DNA from: Labedella populi | Lineage (GTDB): Bacteria > Actinomycetota > Actinomycetes > Actinomycetales > Microbacteriaceae | DNA: 64,000 bases | Assembly: GCF_004078655.1 (NCBI RefSeq) | Contig: NZ_RZNC01000001.1 | Span: 1,116,001-1,180,000 of the forward strand | Direction of reading: 5' to 3' | Part shown: positions 61,249 through 64,000 of the stretch, in pieces | How positions within the stretch are numbered: the stretch's first letter is position 1 | How the letters are laid out: every line of letters starts with the position of its first letter | The notes under the pieces: model-generated | What the model was told of the DNA's origin: nothing | Databases searched by the model: none | Seen by the model: only the letters and a program-made list of their open reading frames with translations | Program-made: the position numbers and the translations under genes

Positions 61249-64000
61249 ATGCCGACCTCGAGCACGTCCCTGTCGCCGACCCCCGCCCGGATCACACTGC
61301 CCTCAGCGCCGCCGGCCCGCGAGTCCCACCCCTTCCCGGTCCTCGCGACGATCGCCCCCGTCGTCGTCGCACTCGCGATGTGGGCGGTCACGCGGTCGCC
61401 GTTCGCGCTCATGTTCGCGGCATTCGGCCCCGTCATGGCCGTCTCCGGATATCTCGATGCAGGTCTCGGCGGACGACGCCGCCATCGCGCGGCCCGGGCG
61501 CGGTACGCGAGCGCCCTGAGCGCGGCGGAGGACGCCGTCTCGCTCGCCCACGAGGACGAGCGCCGACGCCGGGCCACTGAGCACCCCGCCGCCCGGCTCA
61601 TCGTGGCGTCGGGACGTACCGACGCGCGGTGGCGGGTCCCACGCGACCGATCGTCGTTGGTGAGCATCGGCGTCGGATCGGCCGTGAGTGGCCTCCAGGT
61701 CGACGGGGCCGACGACCCGTCGAACGCACCGCTGCGAGAGCGCGCCAGGACCGTCGACGGCGTTCCCGTCGTCGTCGACGCACGGCAGGGGATCGGCGTC
61801 GTCGGACCGTTGCCCTTGGCGCGCGCCGTCGCGCGCGGCCTGCTCGTGCAACTCGCCCATGCGGCAGGCCCCGAGTCACTCACGGTCGTATCGATGCCGT
61901 CGGCGGGATGGGAGGAATTCCGTGTCCTCCCTCACCTCGCCAGTCGGCCCGCCACGGGTGGGCGACCCACACGCACGCCCACCGCGGGGCCGTCCACCCT
62001 GAGCGTGACGGAGCGGACGGCGGAGGGGGACGGCGGGCTCGACACCGCCGATATGCGGATCGTCGTCGCAGCGTCAGTCGCGGAGCTGCCGTCGACGTGC
62101 GTGGAGATCGTCGAGTGCGAATCGCCCGGTTGCGTGCGCTGGCGTCGCGCGGACGCGGTCGGCGGTGTCCCGGCCCGACCGGATCCGGTGTCCGCCCCCG
62201 ACGCGCGCCGCTTCGCCGCGGCCATGGAGGCCGACGCCCTCGCGCTGGGTCTTGCACAGGCACGGAAGGAGCCGCCCGCGAGCCTGCGCTTCGACGAGTT
62301 GCCGTCGGCCGAGCGCGCGTCGGTGCACCGGCTTGCCGTCCCTCTCGGTGCGAGCGCCGACGGCCCTCTCGTCGTCGATCTGGTGGCCGACGGGCCCCAC
62401 GCGGTCATCGGCGGAACGACGGGGAGCGGCAAGAGCGAGCTCCTCATCACGTGGGCGGTCGCGCTCGCGTCCTCCGCCCCTCCGGACGAGGTGTCATTGC
62501 TCCTCTTCGACTTCAAGGGGGGAGCGACGTTCGGCGGCCTCACGGGCATCCCCCACGTGGCCGGCCTCGTGACGGACCTCGACGAGGCGACGGCGGGCCG
62601 AGCGCTCGAGAGCTTGCGAGCAGAAGTGCGTCATCGGGAGCGGTGGCTGCAGGAGTCCGGATTCCGCGACATCCGTGACGCGACCACCGGGTCCCTGCCG
62701 CGACTCGTGATCATCGTCGACGAATTCGCCGCGATGATCGACACCTTCCCGGACCTCCACGCCGTCTTCGTCGACGTCGCCGCGCGGGGACGTTCCCTCG
62801 GCGTCCACCTCGTGCTCTGTACGCAACGACCCGCCTCTGCGGTCCGCGACGGCGTCCTGGCCAATTGCGACATCCGCATCAGCCTGCGCGTGAACAACTC
62901 CGGCGACAGCGTGGCCGTCGTGGGTGCGGCTGATGCGGCGGAGCTGCCGCCGTCGCAACCCGGTCGGGTGATCGCCGCGCTCGGAGGCCGCCCGGCGGTC
63001 GTCGCGCAGATCGCGACGACAGCGGACGCCCACGTCGCCGCGCTCGCCGCGCTGCCGCCCGCGGCCGACCTGCACCGTCCGTGGCTCGATCCGCTGCCCG
63101 CCCGCATCCCGCTCGAGAGCCTCACCGGGGCGAGCGCGACCGACGGGGGGAACGACGACGGTGACGGCTTCCGACTCGGTCTCCTCGACCTTCCCGCCGA
63201 GCAACGCCAACCCGTCGCCTGGTACCGGCCGGAGGAGGACGGGCACCTCCTCGTGCTCGGAGCCTCCGGGCGGGGGTCCTCGTCGCTCCTCAGGGTGCTC
63301 GCCATGCAGTCCCGCACAGGCTGGGTTCTGGAGCGGCTGCCGACGGACCCCGAGGCGGCGTGGGACGCGCTGCAGTCGCTCGCGGATCACGTCCGCCGAG
63401 GAGACCGCGCGACGACTCGGACGCTCGTACTGATCGACGACCTCGATCTCCTGCTCGCGCGGTGGGGCGACGATTACGCGCGAAAGGCTCGTGATGATCT
63501 CGCCGAGATCCTGCGGGCAGGTCCGCCGCGGGGTGTTCACGTCGTCCTCACCGCGCACCGTGCCACGGGTGACGTCCTCGCGCTCGCCTCGCTCGTCGGA
63601 TCCACCCTCCGGCTCGGCGCGGTGAGCAAGCAGGAGCACGTGCTGTCGGGAGGGGACGGCGCCACCTACCGTCGGGATCGGCGACCGGGCAGCGGCACGT
63701 GGAGGGGGCACGAAATGCAGGTCGCAGATCCCGGTGCCGCCCAGTCGTCCGTGGTCGACGCCCGGCCGGCTCCGGGCGTACCGCTCCGGCCCGGGCTCCT
63801 CATGGTGGTCACCCGCCGTCCCACTCTTCGTGTGCGCTGGGCGCGTCAGCGGGGCGTCGAGAACGTCGTGGTGCTCGGAGCGCCGACGCAAGGGACTCTG
63901 CGCGTCGATGACCTGACAGTGGGGCGCGGTCCGACCGTCGTCATCGGGGAGGCCGACGCCTGGCAGCAGCAATGGGCGCTGCTGTCCACCCTCCGGTCCA
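61249..64000 (+). CDS. EccC/EssC-like FtsK/SpoIIIE ATPase, 3' end outside the window
   Basis: An open frame from ATG 61249 continues to the window edge (917 codons visible, no stop). An in-frame TGA at 61234-61236 makes ATG 61249 the only start. Two helices near residues 29-65 (LATIAPVVVALAMWAV and FALMFAAFGPVMAVSGYL) are followed by a linker domain. The first FtsK/SpoIIIE ATPase has Walker A GGTTGSGKS (~387-395), LLLFDFKGG, Walker B LVIIVDEFAAMID (~484) and VLCTQRPASAV. A second ATPase-like domain has LGASGRGSSSLL (~670), where the Walker A lysine is replaced, and LVLIDDLDLLL. This is the layout of type VII secretion motors: a membrane-anchored N terminus and several ATPase domains, later ones degenerate. 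Confidence 0.85.
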   Translation, partial: MPTSSTSLSPTPARITLPSAPPARESHPFPVLATIAPVVVALAMWAVTRSPFALMFAAFGPVMAVSGYLDAGLGGRRRHRAARARYASALSAAEDAVSLAHEDERRRRATEHPAARLIVASGRTDARWRVPRDRSSLVSIGVGSAVSGLQVDGADDPSNAPLRERARTVDGVPVVVDARQGIGVVGPLPLARAVARGLLVQLAHAAGPESLTVVSMPSAGWEEFRVLPHLASRPATGGRPTRTPTAGPSTLSVTERTAEGDGGLDTADMRIVVAASVAELPSTCVEIVECESPGCVRWRRADAVGGVPARPDPVSAPDARRFAAAMEADALALGLAQARKEPPASLRFDELPSAERASVHRLAVPLGASADGPLVVDLVADGPHAVIGGTTGSGKSELLITWAVALASSAPPDEVSLLLFDFKGGATFGGLTGIPHVAGLVTDLDEATAGRALESLRAEVRHRERWLQESGFRDIRDATTGSLPRLVIIVDEFAAMIDTFPDLHAVFVDVAARGRSLGVHLVLCTQRPASAVRDGVLANCDIRISLRVNNSGDSVAVVGAADAAELPPSQPGRVIAALGGRPAVVAQIATTADAHVAALAALPPAADLHRPWLDPLPARIPLESLTGASATDGGNDDGDGFRLGLLDLPAEQRQPVAWYRPEEDGHLLVLGASGRGSSSLLRVLAMQSRTGWVLERLPTDPEAAWDALQSLADHVRRGDRATTRTLVLIDDLDLLLARWGDDYARKARDDLAEILRAGPPRGVHVVLTAHRATGDVLALASLVGSTLRLGAVSKQEHVLSGGDGATYRRDRRPGSGTWRGHEMQVADPGAAQSSVVDARPAPGVPLRPGLLMVVTRRPTLRVRWARQRGVENVVVLGAPTQGTLRVDDLTVGRGPTVVIGEADAWQQQWALLSTLRS

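Noticed and set aside
61142-61580. Continuation of the phosphatase frame to 61580 as a real C-terminal domain
   Set aside because: It is Arg-rich shadow text over the EccC-like gene; the true last PP2C motif lies in another frame and ends at 61141.

Overview
This window is a chromosomal segment of a high-GC actinobacterium, most likely a member of Microbacteriaceae. That placement is inferred from several signs: strongly GC-biased third codon positions, many GTG and TTG starts, a lysA-hom-thrC-thrB-rho-prfA-prmC-tsaC-wecA-atp gene order typical of Actinobacteria, LAxTG surface-anchor signals, a Rho with a huge polar insertion, and TANNNT -10 boxes placed so that several genes look leaderless. 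No search was run, so the genus is not resolved.

Layout. 1-2541: the 3' end of a DUF3097 gene and an acyltransferase with an SGNH domain. 2674-6784: a four-gene ABC importer (lipoprotein, two permeases, ATPase). 6913-8633: two small LAxTG-anchored surface proteins on the minus strand with a decayed third paralogue between them. 8790-29452: a polysaccharide (EPS or capsule) locus built from several transcription units. These are a minus-strand unit of Wzc-like tyrosine kinase, LMW phosphatase, Asp-box membrane protein and DUF4012 protein; a plus-strand sugar-1-phosphate transferase and polymerase/ligase; a minus-strand unit of acetyltransferase, double-domain glycosyltransferase, flippase and an unknown protein; a plus-strand WcaI-like glycosyltransferase, gmd and fucose synthase, then a multiply frameshifted wzy pseudogene; and a minus-strand glycosyltransferase and acetyltransferase. 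Together they could make GDP-fucose, build a repeat unit on undecaprenyl phosphate, flip it, polymerise it and control chain length.

29812-33684: tRNA-Arg(CCG), a small membrane protein, a PdxH-like oxidase, a transglutaminase-like protein, a second acyltransferase bracketed by REP-like repeats, and a lipoprotein. 33792-44185: argS, an LmeA-like protein, then the lysine/threonine block lysA-hom-thrC-thrB and rho. A Thr-rich small ORF overlaps the lysA start. 44294-50597: prfA, convergent cysK-cysE, prmC, tsaC, a WecA-type transferase and an AtpI-position membrane protein. 50798-57625: the complete F-type ATP synthase operon atpBEFHAGDC. 57661-60208: yaaA, tag and an aldo/keto reductase. The window ends in a PP2C phosphatase gene with an apparent frameshift, followed by an EccC/EssC-like FtsK/SpoIIIE ATPase that runs off the edge, suggesting the start of a type VII secretion-like locus.

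The points that most deserve a second look are the Thr-rich ORF coupled to lysA, the Wzc/phosphatase/Asp-box/DUF4012 unit, the open-ended EccC-like gene beside the broken PP2C gene, and a recurrent habit of short tandem repeats lying on gene starts and ends.
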